From Arctopsyche grandis (Eukaryota > Arthropoda > Insecta > Trichoptera > Hydropsychidae), in contig NC_135360.1 of NCBI RefSeq assembly GCF_051622035.1, positions 24,069,206 to 24,133,205 on the forward strand: a DNA stretch of 64,000 nt, in the 5' to 3' direction. Position numbers and translations under genes: made by a program. Every line of letters starts with the position of its first letter. Within the stretch, counting starts at the first letter, position 1. This document shows, piece by piece, positions 26,301 to 37,400 of this stretch. The notes below the pieces were generated by a model that was not told where the DNA came from, did no database searches, and saw only the letters and a list, made by a program, of their open reading frames with translations.

Positions 26301-29300
26301 TGCTGTCATCGAGTGAAAGTGAAGAAGAATCTTCTTCCTCCTGTGATGATACTGAAGGTTCAGTTGTTGAAAAACCTATCGATAGGAATGTGAAAGATAT
26401 TAAGACAAATTCTGTCACTGATTCTGATAAATCTGGTGAAGATGGAAAACAAGTATGCTTTGATTAAAAAAAATTAAATATATGTATGCATGTGTAAGAA
26501 AATGTTATTTAATTTTATTGCTTTTTACAGTCAAAGATAGTTAAGAATAAAGAAAATTTGCCGAAGAAAAAGAGAAAAAATTCACAGGAAGGTAGTGCTA
26601 GTAGCGGTCAAGAAACTAGTAATAATAAAAAGAGCACAAAAGAAATAATAGCAAGTACACCAAATGGTGAGACTATTTACTTTTTTTTCTTTATATATAT
26701 ACAAAGTATTTTTTTTTAAATAATCAATGTTTATTTATGTCATTCCTTCTATTAGCAGGTATTGAAAATCATAATGAAGCTAGTTCTGATTCACATTCAT
26801 CGCCCGTTCCTAGTTCAGATAATCACGCCAGCTCAGATAGCTCGAGGTATTTTATTTATTTTTTGATTTTGTGTTTAATTTTAGTAAATAAGTAAAACCA
26901 TTTAATAATTGATTTTCTTTCTTTTTTTTTTTATAAAAGGGAGGCAGTTTCCTTACCGAATACAAATATTACACCGATTGCTGCACCGGCAAATGTACCA
27001 CTTCCGGAATTACCTCCAGAATTATCAGTATTGGTTCAGCGTCTGAAAGGATTGGCCGACTCTCACTTTTCATCTCGAACGGGCAAACTGTCCGGACCTG
27101 AAGTCAATGATATAATATTGGGGTATAAATGATCTCGATTTACATATTTAATTCTCATTATTTCGTTACAGACAGTTAGATATATTTTATTTTATTTTTC
27201 TAGGATGGAAATGCAATGTAAACGCAGTAAAGTTTCGCCTGTGATACGTCGAGACTTGTTTGCTTATGCAGCGCAGTTGTTGCGTCGCGGTAAAGCGGGT
27301 TTGTTGCAACGAGCTCGTAGATTAGCCGAAGATCATCAACGCAATACTTCTTCAATAAGTTCACCAATGGAAAAGTAATTATATTTTGACAGTTTCGTCG
27401 TTTTATATGCAATAGGGTTGTGTTAAATGTTAAATATTTTTTCTAGGCTTAAAGAAGTGATCAACAAAATGAAACCGTCACTTTTGGAAACCTACAGAAT
27501 AGAATCACAAAAAATAATGGAAATAAAGTATGCACACCATTTATTAATTATACATATTATATTTATTCGATTTTATTAATGATTTTGCATATTATTATTT
27601 TTTTAGCAAAAATATAGCAACTCAAAATGCTACTTTAGATGATGATAAGAAAATTCAAGAACGAAGATTACCTAAGCGAAGGTTTCCGTGGAATGATCAA
27701 GTCAGGTAATAACAAAAAAATGGCTTTGTGATATATTTTTATGACTAATATTAGCCAATTTTATAATTTTCTGTTGTAAAATTTCAGATCTATTTTACAA
27801 GATGTTGTCCGTTCTCGGGGCTTAGATGCTAGTGAGAATGACGAAAGTGCTGTTCGGTTTTTGCAAACTGTAGTTCTACCATTATTTCCATCTGGTTTTG
27901 TAAGAATGCCCACTCTTCTTCAACAAGTTAGGTAAGAGGATCGATGCGACTATTTTTGTATTATTTATAATCTTCATCTAAGAATGTGCTCGATGTAATT
28001 TGTGTTTTCTTTTCAGGAATAACAAAACTCAAAAACCAACCGATAACGGTACAAAGAAGATTTTAAATAAATCTTTTGATGCTAAACAACAAGTGAATTC
28101 TCAGTTGAGTATCACACTCAAACAACCTGCTAGAAATCCCAATGATGCTAAAATAGCCGAGATGGTCGATAAAAGTATCAGCGATCCAGAGTCTGTTTCT
28201 ATGGTGCGGCCTAAACACAAAACTCAAACTAGTTCAATCTGTATTGGCACAGATTCTGCAGAGCAGCATCAGGACTCTTCGAAATTAACCGAACAAGTGT
28301 CGATCACAAACGAACCTGCTAAAGTTATCGGGAATTGTGATGAAATTGATAAAAATAAACTGTTTAAAGTGAATAGCAATCATATACCTGGTTTGCAGAC
28401 GCTTTCCGATAATATTTCGATATCTATTACCAGTGTCTTCCCTAAAAAATGTGATAGTGAAATAACTTCCGCTTCCTCACCGGTTCCTGACAAATATACA
28501 CCAGCTGTTGATTCCGTTATAATACAACCTTCGGATAAACTCGTGCAACCTGTGAAACCGAGCAACGAAACAATTATCACCTCATCAAATGTGCATTCAG
28601 TGATAAAATCCGTCGAGAGTGTATCGCCAAATGCCAACGTTCCTCAAAACCAAGTCGGCAGTCTGAAAGTGAAATCGCAGAGTTCTCTTTTTGATAAAAG
28701 TACCATTGCTAAAATTATATCCAGTAAGACTACAAGCGTGGACACTCTAAATAAATATAATATAAGTGATAATATGAAGTCGAAACCTGGTGTTGTCGAT
28801 CCTCCGAAAACTACCGATAAAATATCGAATAAATCAGTTCAAGATAACTCTCATTCAGTTAAAAGGTTGAAGAGTAATAATGGTCAGGCGTTTTCCGCTC
28901 CGAGTGCGATTCATTCTCAAGTGATAAGTTCGATATTAAAATCGGCCAATGCTCACATTTTGAAACCAGTTAGTGTGGTTTTAACGGACAATTTTGCAAA
29001 GCCTCATTATAAGACTGATCATTTAATTTCTAGTAGTAAAAATGCTTCTGTTCTTAACAATTCCAATGTGCAATCGAAATCTAGGGATGCAAGTTTGAAT
29101 GGAAGCCAAAAGGACGGCGATCAAAGTCCTAGCGCTAGTTTGAATAATCGAAATCATAGTTTCCTCAAACCTAACGTTACGAGACCAGCAGATTTTTCCC
29201 AGATGGCTTCATTGGTCAACGACAACTCGCCTAGTCAAAAACATCAAAGGGTAATAAAGCATGCAGACGAACCGGCAACACAAAATTTCACACCAATTTC

Positions 29301-30154
29301 ACCGAGCGCAAACAATGATCACAAAAAAAACTCGAATAGGAATATATCACCTTATCAGAAGTCGGATTCTTTCGCACAGGTCGTTCAAAGAAATCCTGTG
29401 TTGAACGTTGACGACAGTAGCAGCGATGATTGCATAGAAGTCTTGACCGACGATGAACACTCATCCAACAAGTCCATCCTTTCTAAGATGATAGATAATA
29501 AGGCTTCGAGAGCGGAATTAATCAGGCGGCAAGTAATGGCTCAATGTCAAAAGTTGGCCAAAGATAGTAAATTCAACAAAAATAAACCGTATTCTGCAGA
29601 CGTAATCAAAGATAAATCTAAAGATAAACGGGTTTCCAATTCGGTCATATTAAACTCTCACAGTGAGAATGCTGTGAAAGTTTCCGCAATCAAAAAGCTG
29701 CCAAACTATGGAAAATCGAACGATTACGATGTGAAAGGGAATAGGTACGACGTCGGCATGGAGATAATAGAAGAGGAGGATCCGCTGCGGGGCGTTATAG
29801 ATAACGTGTGCAGTAATTTAAGTCTGAACAGTGTCGGACGAGGTGATGCTCTTAGCGTAATTAAAGACATAGTTTCTATAAAGTCTGATAGAATTATGGA
29901 TACAGTGCCTGAGAATAGTGCTATACGTTTCGAAAAAGACATTGGCGACAGAGATATTATCATGGATCAGGATCTCGATGTCAGTAGGGTAATGCAGGAT
30001 TTAAAGGAGCTCCAAGTACGTATATCCGGATCGTGATTATTTTCCAATCTAATTACTTCAGGTAATTTAAAGCATTTTTTTTTTTTTTTAGGATTTACAA
30101 ATGCAATCTGGTGCTAATCATCAGAGGTTATATGATGACCCCAGTAATAGTTAG
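14382..30154 (+). CDS. UBN1 (yemanuclein) homologue: Ubinuclein / yemanuclein (HIRA-complex histone chaperone subunit)
   Basis: Exons 14382-14591, 25668-25787, 25869-25979, 26053-26211, 26297-26452, 26531-26666, 26759-26846, 26940-27122, 27204-27374, 27447-27527, 27607-27705, 27788-27931, 28017-30015 and 30092-30154 sum to 3720 nt, 1239 residues. The N-terminus is Ala/Pro-rich, then LRLALHLSQ and CPEFNYKELI, the strand motif that opens ubinucleins. The Hpc2-related domain follows: AKQFEQKY, YADIGAGYDENDSFIDNTD, YDEIIPPE, GGFYINSGSLEF. The ubinuclein middle domain follows (LPPELSVLVQRLKGLAD, FPWNDQVRSILQDVV, VVLPLFPSGFVRMPTLL). The 670-residue tail is Ser/Asn/Lys-rich and low in recognisable domains. 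Family role: replication-independent H3.3 deposition with HIRA; in Drosophila yemanuclein acts in the paternal chromatin transition. Start chosen at the ATG opening the exon that carries the conserved strand. Confidence 0.93.
15301..15617. mobile_element. CATAGAAGTAGAAT-family MITE, copy 1 (317 bp)
   Basis: Ends CATTGAAGTAGAAT and ATTATACTTCAATG. Flanks GTCGTATG and GTCATATG (7 of 8). The interior shares CCAAAAATGTTGCTACAAAAACTC and CTTCGATGGCTCGCTTTTA-like blocks with copies at 47159 and 53108. The 8-bp duplication points to hAT-type transposition. Confidence 0.75.
15890..16500 (+). pseudogene. Two RTE-like reverse transcriptase fragments
   Basis: 15963-16005 reads FVDDVVLIARDPADL. 16390-16505 reads TDDIVLIVRDPADLAD and then SVKVGLKINVDKTKLIFNSY. 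Both are the catalytic [FY]xDD block and the following motif of RTE-type non-LTR elements, preceded in each case by a matching AACTTGAAATCGGACACAGC block. They look like two copies of the same region; neither has an open frame. A piece of the piggyBac-like family (CCCTTTGAGTGCTGACGTC at 16012) lies between. Confidence 0.6.
16815..18597. other. Ubinuclein intron 1, unassigned
   Basis: AT-rich intron sequence with homopolymer runs. No exon, RNA gene or element with clear ends was recognised. Confidence 0.4.
18602..19138. mobile_element. piggyBac-type non-autonomous element with TTAA duplication
   Basis: TTAA, CCCTTTGAATGCTGAC at the left and GTCAGCATCAAAGGG, TTAA at the right: about 15 nt of inverted ends with one mismatch and the diagnostic TTAA at both borders. 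An internal GCCGATCGGC hairpin follows the left end. A related fragment is at 16012. No transposase ORF. Confidence 0.7.
20041..20257. mobile_element. TA-flanked short inverted-repeat element, copy 3 (compact)
   Basis: 217 bp, TGTTACAGTGAAA to TTTCACTGTGACA, TA on both sides. It is the uninterrupted version of the elements at 476-949 and 968-1515, so it defines where those copies carry insertions. Confidence 0.6.
20260..20460. repeat. hAT-like end followed by a GC-rich duplicated unit
   Basis: CAGTGGCGACTCGTA resembles hAT termini and abuts the TA target of the previous element. About 60 bp is then duplicated in tandem (GGGGCTGCAGCCTCCCAGTA at 20286 and at 20348). No opposite end was found, so this is a partial element at best. 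Confidence 0.4.
20576..20919. repeat. Fold-back repeat, ~165-bp arms
   Basis: The left arm TGACAGAATGTTAAATTACAG ... CATGCTTTTCCTCCCG is repeated in reverse complement on the right (CGGGAGGAAAAGCATG ... CTGTAATTTAACATTCTGT). The centre is a short GC-rich loop with GCGCGCGC. Parts of the same sequence recur at 47400-47660. Confidence 0.7.
21181..21653. repeat. Near-perfect palindrome, ~220-bp arms
   Basis: The left arm 21181-21400 (TATGCATTCGAAGCCGTGAA ... CCATCTCAAT) is matched in reverse complement by 21433-21653. They are separated by about 30 nt. Only scattered mismatches are seen. No coding potential. Element ends and target duplication were not identified. Confidence 0.75.
22412..22621. 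mobile_element. hAT-type MITE with perfect 8-bp duplication
   Basis: Begins CAGTGTCGGCC, ends CCAGCACTG, and is flanked by GCTGCCAG on both sides (22404-22411 and 22622-22629). The 210-bp interior is built from GGCGCCCTCGGGC and GGCGCTCTAAT words repeated in both orientations, with a poly-C run near the right end. Confidence 0.7.
23319..23894. mobile_element. hAT-type MITE (CAGGGCTGTGGAGT family), better-preserved copy
   Basis: Left CAGGGCTGTGGAGTTGG, right ACTCCACAGCCTTG. Flanks GTATCCGG and GTATTCAG agree at 6 of 8. It shares its body with 4625-5039. CAGGGCTGTGGAGTCGG-type ends are common to hAT non-autonomous families. Confidence 0.65.
24200..25660. other. 3' part of ubinuclein intron 1, unassigned
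   Basis: AT-rich sequence. About 25010-25330 (GGAAAGGCAGCATAGCCAATG onward) has the look of a retroelement 3' end on the minus strand but no translation is convincing. Nothing else recognised before the acceptor at 25667. Confidence 0.35.
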
Positions 30155-32652
30155 TAAAATTGTAATTTTCATTCATTTAATTTCATACGTTTTGTTATTA
30201 TCGATACCAAATTCAATTTTGTACGAAACAATCATTTATGTATTTTATTAATAAATTAATTTATCATTTTGTTCACCGTCCGTTTTTATTTGTAGATTTG
30301 TGTCACCCTTCTTCCTTCACCGAGACTGAAAATAAGATTTACACCAAACATAAAGAAAGTCGAGAAAATATGTAAGCCAAATGATACTAGTGTGTCCGTA
30401 CTCCAACGTAAGACCTGTAATGATTTAATCTCTATGTTGCATTTAATCTAGTGAACACAAAACTTAATATACTAAAAAAATACAGAAAGCATTGTGAGTT
30501 GCGTTTTATTGTATGTATGTATGTATGTATGTACATTCACTCGTATAAATGCTGCATTGTACTGTTGAAATTCACACAGTAGACTGTGTTCAAATTCCAA
30601 ATCAATTAAATTGTATACATTTTTTATCGTCCTCGTATCTTGTTCAATCAAGTAATAATCAACTGTTTATTATTTCAGAAACAGTATAAATATATTCCTG
30701 GAAAGTTCGAAACCTCAAAATTTAACTACAGGTATTTTTTTTTTATATATTAAAACAAAATTCAAATCTCTTGAAATATTTACTTATTGTCTTTTGTTTT
30801 GTTTTTTTTACAGGATCACATCAGTAATATGTATTTTAAAATGGGCGTATAGAGAATGTTTCTGAGAAATAAATATACTAAATAATTATAGTGATGAAAT
30901 ATTTTACTTTTATATATTGAAAAAATTGTAAACATAAATTATTTATTGGTCTTTTTTTGTGTCATTCAGTTTTCGATTTTGTAGATATTTAAATATACAC
31001 ATGTAAAGTTGTTAATAACTCTCATGACTGCTACATTTTTACTAAAACTTGCTGCTTCAAATTAGTGAATGAAGTATTAAGTACCTAGTCATTTTTATCA
31101 AGTATGCAATAATTCGATTGCAAGATCTTAAACGTATTTGAAATCAAACTTTATACATATACCGTTCTATATGTATATCAATACAAGTGCCACACAATGA
31201 AAGTAGTCGTGCTTCCTAAATTGGCAAAGGTGGTCTTTATTTATTTTTTTGGATGATCTATATATATTTTTCCAAATGATTTATTTGTCTAATAGTGTGT
31301 GAATTACTTCTTAATTTATATTATTATTTAATTTTTTTAATCTTTGTAACTTTGTGTGTGTGCGAGCAACATTTCACAGCATTGAAATTTATTATATAAA
31401 TATATAAAAGGTTTATATTATTATAAGCATGTTTGATGATCTCGATTGGATTTTCAAAAGTCATACAGTAATTAAAATAAATAATTATAAACGAACGCTA
31501 ATCTTATCAATTGAGTAATGCATACATTAATCGTATCTTCGCCAAATCATTTCCATATTGTATCGGGATAAGGTTTTTCAAGAGTTGCCTCGTCTTTGGA
31601 TCATCGTTTACATCTTCATACGGCTATGTTAAAGTTTTCACTCTCTTACGATAGTGTCTGTTTCTAGTGTTACTTGCCTCGTCTATGCGTATTGAATCTT
31701 CGTTGAAATATCGGTAACGTTGGATGTATGAACTTAGGTAACGAGTCCTGCCAGGATCGGGAATGTAAAATTAATTAAAGTTAGGTATACACTTCGCTAC
31801 CAAATAATGTGCTCTTCTGGGCAAGTTTCTGCATTTATTAGTATTTGTTATATGAATGATGGAGTGCGACTGTCACAATGAATATAATATGGCGTTAAAT
31901 TAGCAATCACTTGATAGCAATAACAATTCTGCCTTGCACAAATCGGACCACGGGTCTGTAGTTTATACGTTTGTGTAAATATTTTTTTATGCAAAACACT
32001 ACTCGGTGAGTTTTGCTGATTTTTCATTGCTATATTTAGCATAAAGCGATACGTTTTGAATATATATTATATGTATATAGAATGCACAAGCACTAAGTAC
32101 GTAAATATATTTCAAAATTATTCATTGTACATTCACAATACTGTGATATGTAGATGTAGATTAAGAAAAGTTGACTGTAACATTGTAGCGATCGCGTTAT
32201 TATTTTTTGAAGGTTCCATTACGATCGGCTTTTCTTGATTTGGCGCTAATAATTTTTTTTTCGTTACTGTATGATATTTAAATTTTCATCAATCGTATGC
32301 ATTGTATGTTTAAAAATTTTTTAATATTCATTTTTTAATTTTCAATAATGCATAATTTGATATTTTGTATCGACATTGAAATCACACTGCCACGTATGTA
32401 TTTATTATTAGTTAATGAATAGGTTTTTGTAAAAATATTATAAATATAAATGTATAAAAATACATAGTTTAATTTAATATACTTTTGTAGGAGTCTATAA
32501 ATCATTGTAAATAAAATGCTTGCTCAGTTTGCTTCTATTTGTTTTTATTTATATGTATGGTAGTGCAAATTTATCCTCACGGCAACCTATTCGAAAAAGT
32601 ACTTAATATCTTGTATGCTAACATTTTCAAACAAAAAATTTAACACATTTAG
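30155..32652. other. Intergenic between ubinuclein and the OBP gene
   Basis: Ubinuclein 3' UTR at the left (AATAAA-like signals near 30250 and 30868) and a (GTAT)n run at 30508-30532. No further gene seen; short ORFs at 31848-32238 have no support. Confidence 0.4.
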
Positions 32653-33301
32653 TCAAAACTCAAAATCTGTTATCTGCGGTATGTTTTTGCGAAGACACTG
32701 TATGACGTGATCTGCAGCCTCGCATTCATCTTCGCTATTCGCCACCTGAAAATACAACAAAAAAAACGTTCAAATATATAACAAAACTAGCATAATTCGG
32801 TTTTTGCAAACATCAACCTCTTTTTCACAATTGTTGGCAATCTCTCTCATCTTGCCCATCTTTTTAGGATCTGCCAATATAAATGGAGTGACGGCAGTCA
32901 GGAACCCTTTCTTCGAATACTTCTTATTGGACATAACTCCGGCCTATAAAACAAGCCGTGTCTATACGTTCATTCTTCAAGTATTGTAATTTTCAAGAGT
33001 TTCTAATACCTTTTCGAGAATACACGCTACGGCACAAGCAGTTTTTCCCTTATAGGGTGGACCGTACCTTATAGAATTCATTTCTTCCATAGTAGCGCCC
33101 ACACTTCTCTGACAACTCTCTCCGATCCTTTTAATACCTCGCTTCATCGATTCGGTTACTAAGCCTAAATAAGGTAAAATGTGACCTGTAATGTACGCAA
33201 GTTTCGAATTGGTTTTTTAGGTAATAAATTAAATGCATACCACCAGCTTTTGTAAGGGAGACAACGGCGATGAAGGACAATACGAAAAATAAAAATTTCA
33301 T
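32653..33301 (-). CDS. Classic six-cysteine odorant-binding protein (PBP/GOBP family)
   Basis: Exons 33241-33301, 33010-33185, 32818-32943 and 32653-32745 give 456 nt, 151 residues. Residues 1-19 (MKFLFFVLSFIAVVSLTKA) are a typical signal peptide. Mature cysteines fall at 45, 71, 75, 118, 129 and 138: spacing X25-X3-X42-X10-X8, the classic insect OBP pattern with diagnostic C2-X3-C3 and C5-X8-C6. Such proteins are small secreted helical carriers of hydrophobic ligands, often in antennal lymph, but many are expressed elsewhere; the ligand cannot be inferred. The in-frame ATG further upstream (MHPSQYQ...) was rejected because the signal peptide starts at the second Met. It stands alone here, not in a cluster. 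Confidence 0.92.
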
Positions 33302-34484
33302 CTTTTGACGTGCACAATAAAGCTGCCTGATTTGAACTGGGAATAGATATTGATATTGACTCGGGTGCAATTGGTCATCATCATCATTTTGTTGTCTATC
33401 ATATCCGATCGGAATTATGATTTTGTAAAGGATTTATTACTAGATCAAGCACAGTGATAGTGTTGATTATATTCAAAATTATTCGAGTATGAAATTCTTG
33501 GAAAATTTCATACAAAATAAATTTTGTTTTTTCTTTTAGAATATTTAGTATTGAAAATAAATTTATTTTCTTAGATAGTTACATAATAATTTTATTTTCA
33601 ATTGAGATATATACATTTTTACTCATTATATACTAGCTGTATTACCCGGCTTCGCTCAGTATTTGTAATATAAACCGCTTAAACATGGCTAATCTATGTA
33701 ATAGTAAACATTTCATTAAATTTATTTGAATATTCATTTGTTCGATGACGTCACGGATTTTACGAACCAAATAAAGTCTCTTCGAAATTATATATTAGAT
33801 GTATGAGTATATATGTTTGAAAGTGAGCGTGACAGATTATTAAACCATGTAATTGTGCAAAGTTAATATCAAAATAATTACGATGCTTGTTGGATGACCA
33901 TATATTATACTGCAATTATGTTTATATATATATAGAAGTTTGAATGAATAAAAAGAATTAATCGCTGCTTTGCGAATACATTTGTGTGGATATGCATGAG
34001 GATGAAATGATTATTGAAATTGTCTGGCAATAACAGTATTTGTAAATATATTTTTAATTTGTACACAATTACACATACATACATATAAATAATTATAGCC
34101 AAAAAAGATTCTTAAATAAAATAATCAACAATAGATAAAATAATACCGGAGTACGTCAAATACAATAAAATTGTTTTACACATCAAATTTTATTTACTAT
34201 ATAAATAAAATAAATTATGGAATATTAATTTCAAGTATAAAGATATATTTTGCAATATATCATAAGACTCTTTGTAAAAATTGACTAGAAAAACTATAAT
34301 TTAACTAAAACTTACATTATGTATCGTCAAAAGAGCAATACAATTGTGTATTTCTTTAGATGAAAATAATTTCTAATGTACTGCTAAAGTCTCTTTAAAA
34401 TCGGTAAACTCTAAACGGAATATTCTGTACATGAAACAATTATTCATACAATATACATATGCCAAAAACATTTAACTACGTATT
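33302..34484. other. Intergenic, OBP promoter side and PXA-gene 3' side
   Basis: AT-rich. The short region upstream of 33301 should hold the OBP promoter; nothing diagnostic was seen. No gene. Confidence 0.4.
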
Positions 34485-37400
34485 TTAGGCCGACGGCGGT
34501 GGGGTCGATACGCATCCGTTGGCGGGAATAGAGCACGCTTTTAAGAAATGTAAAATAAACACGTCCAACAGGTTGAATATCAAATCTCGATTTACAAGTT
34601 GATAGTTAATCGATGACAGTATAGTTTGCACAGCTTCTTGCATTTTATCTTTTCCCAAAATCGTACAGAGAAGGTCTGAAACACGAAAAAAATCAAATTT
34701 AGATCCAATGATAGTAATACATACATGTAACTAACGGGCACAAAAGTCTACCTGGTATAATTGCCATCAATTCGTCACACAGCATATCACTTTGAATAGC
34801 GACACGTTTAATTGCATCCGCCGTAGGAGATGTCTTTGTGGGGGAGTTATGCAGATCGCGAAATATACTTATTATCTTATGTTTCAACCAAACGCTGAAC
34901 GCTTTTAAGTTGTCTTGTAATACTTTTTCTACAGCTTCTATTACATTAAAAATTTACATATATGCTGTCAAGTGAGCTAATATAATGACGAACAAATAAA
35001 ACATAATTTATTCTGAATATATTACCACTGGTAGCAACACTAGCGCACTTAACAAAGACATCTTTTTGCATCACTCCTCCGAATACTATAGATATTATTT
35101 CTATACAATTGTGCCAAAGAGGACATTTATCTATAATATCACCTTCATCTAAAATAACGAATCAAAATTTATGATAAAGAAATTCAATACTTGATCTGAT
35201 AAAATTAAAATAAATAAAAACCCAAATCATCTGGTACTAAAGGTGAGGCAGATTCTCCATCGACGCTGCTAACAGGAAAACTATTCACTCCTATGGTATC
35301 TAAAGAGTCTTGGGCTGCTTCTACGATGCAATAACTTCTCCTTTCTACCAGTAATCTCCCGATTAAAACACTAGCCTGTGAATGTGACATGACATGTTTA
35401 GATACAAATCATTCATTAGTGAAATATTACTAATGAAAGTACTCGCATCAATATTTCCTTTAGTAAATATCCAATTATCTTTTGTGATTGATGTTGTGAC
35501 TCCTTGTTTGTCAATTGTACTGTTAGAGAGGTCTGTTTGACCCGCTACGATATCTGACGTGGTATCTCCACCTACGGCCGTTTTAATACTATTAAAAACA
35601 CCGGTGACGGTTCTTGTGAATAATTTGTCGAGCCTCTGGATGTTGTTTTCTTGGAGCGGTAGGCCGGAATTGAGGAATTTCTGATTCAAAGCGTCCTCAG
35701 CTTCGACGAGGTCGATTGAATTTTGTGATAGTATCGTAAATCCGTTATCAGAGTCGATTGAAGATATGGAAGGAATCTCTTCTGGTTTTGTGCTGTTGTA
35801 TTGATGTGACGCTACTTTGTGCATGGGAGAGTTGTTGGAATTTATTTTCGGCGAAGTGGATAGTCTTGTTTCATTTTTCATATCAGTCATTAAAGCTTCC
35901 TCCGCTGGTCTATGATTGAAAATATACACACATATGTATTAGACAAACAAATGAGTGAAAAATACTTTCAAATGTACACTTTTTGTAGGGAACATACACT
36001 GGAGTAATATCACCAGTTTTTTGTTGTAACAAATATCTAAGTTTTGCTATTGTAGTTGCAAAATCTTCGACCTCTTCGTATTCGTAATCCGGAGACTCGG
36101 CACTTGGAATAATAGGATCTATTATTGTCACAGAGAATGGTTCAGCAATCTACAAATTAAATAATTTATTTACAAGATATAGTATGAGTACATAAGTTTT
36201 ATGACATATGGCTCGGTGGTTGCGTTAATGTTTAGCACCGAGAGGTTCCGGGTTCGATCCCAAACTAATCTTTAATACTGCTGGTTAGACTTCGATATTT
36301 GTGACTCCAAGTCGATCGTTTCTTATCAGAGTTTGCCAATTTATGTAATTTTTATTGAAACGGTTTCTCAAATTGGAAAAAAATCATCCTACCTGCTGTC
36401 ACAAATATCTGAATTTGATTTATGTAAAAATGTATGTACAAGTCTAAATCTTCAGCCTCTCAAAATACAGAGATTTATGTAATAAAAATGCTGCAATGTT
36501 GGTAATTAATTGTCTAGGAAGGCGCATTGGGGTCTACCTGTCAGGCTTTTCTGGTATATATCTATGTAAAAAAAATATATGTGGCATGACAGGAATTACC
36601 CCCAAGGCGACTGTATTTGGCCTGGACTTGAACCCACAACCTCTACTGCTATACAATAGCTCTACCAGTGCACTATGCTGTAGTATAATATGTATAATAT
36701 TGTAACGTGAGGACATGATAGTATCCACTGTCTAAGTGCATTCATGGGTGAACAATAGAGACCCCGGATTAGACTAATGGGACTCAGTAAGTGCCCGCAC
36801 AAAGGATACGCTGGAGTTCTCACAGACTTGGGCGAGTGCGTGCGTAAACAAAAGACTCGCCAGGGTAGACCTTTAAATGCCTAGACTATTAATAGACATA
36901 TAAATGGATCGGGGAAGCTGTGCTGTGCAACTTGTCCTTTATAATGAGGTACACACACAGATTATTCTGGGGTGAGCGGTGGTTTCGTGTGGTCCTCCCG
37001 AATCGTTGAATAAATGCTGTGAAGCGACTTTGGCCTTTCATTTGGATCCTGAACCCACCCCTACGCAACAATATAAGACGAAATATTACTTTAGGATTGA
37101 GTGGTATATTGTCCATTGTACTGCTGGTAGTTTCACTATCTTGACTAGTAACTCTTTGCTGCTTGACCAAATGCAAAGGTTGGGACGGTGTATTGACCTT
37201 TTCACTCTCAGAAATATCTAAAAAGTGATTTTTTTTTATCAATGCAAATTATAATTAAGTAGAATTAACAAATTTATTTTAATTACCTTTTTTAATAGGG
37301 ATTGCATTGATTTTTTGTATGTCTAGTTTTATAGCCGTATCATCGGTTTGACTATTTTTTCTGCTCGAATTTAAAACTTGACCAATTGCAGCGACCAAGT

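Noticed and set aside
36203-36265. Possible tRNA gene
   Set aside because: A and B boxes are present but the acceptor stem does not pair and the sequence continues into a body repeated at 61540-61740: a SINE.
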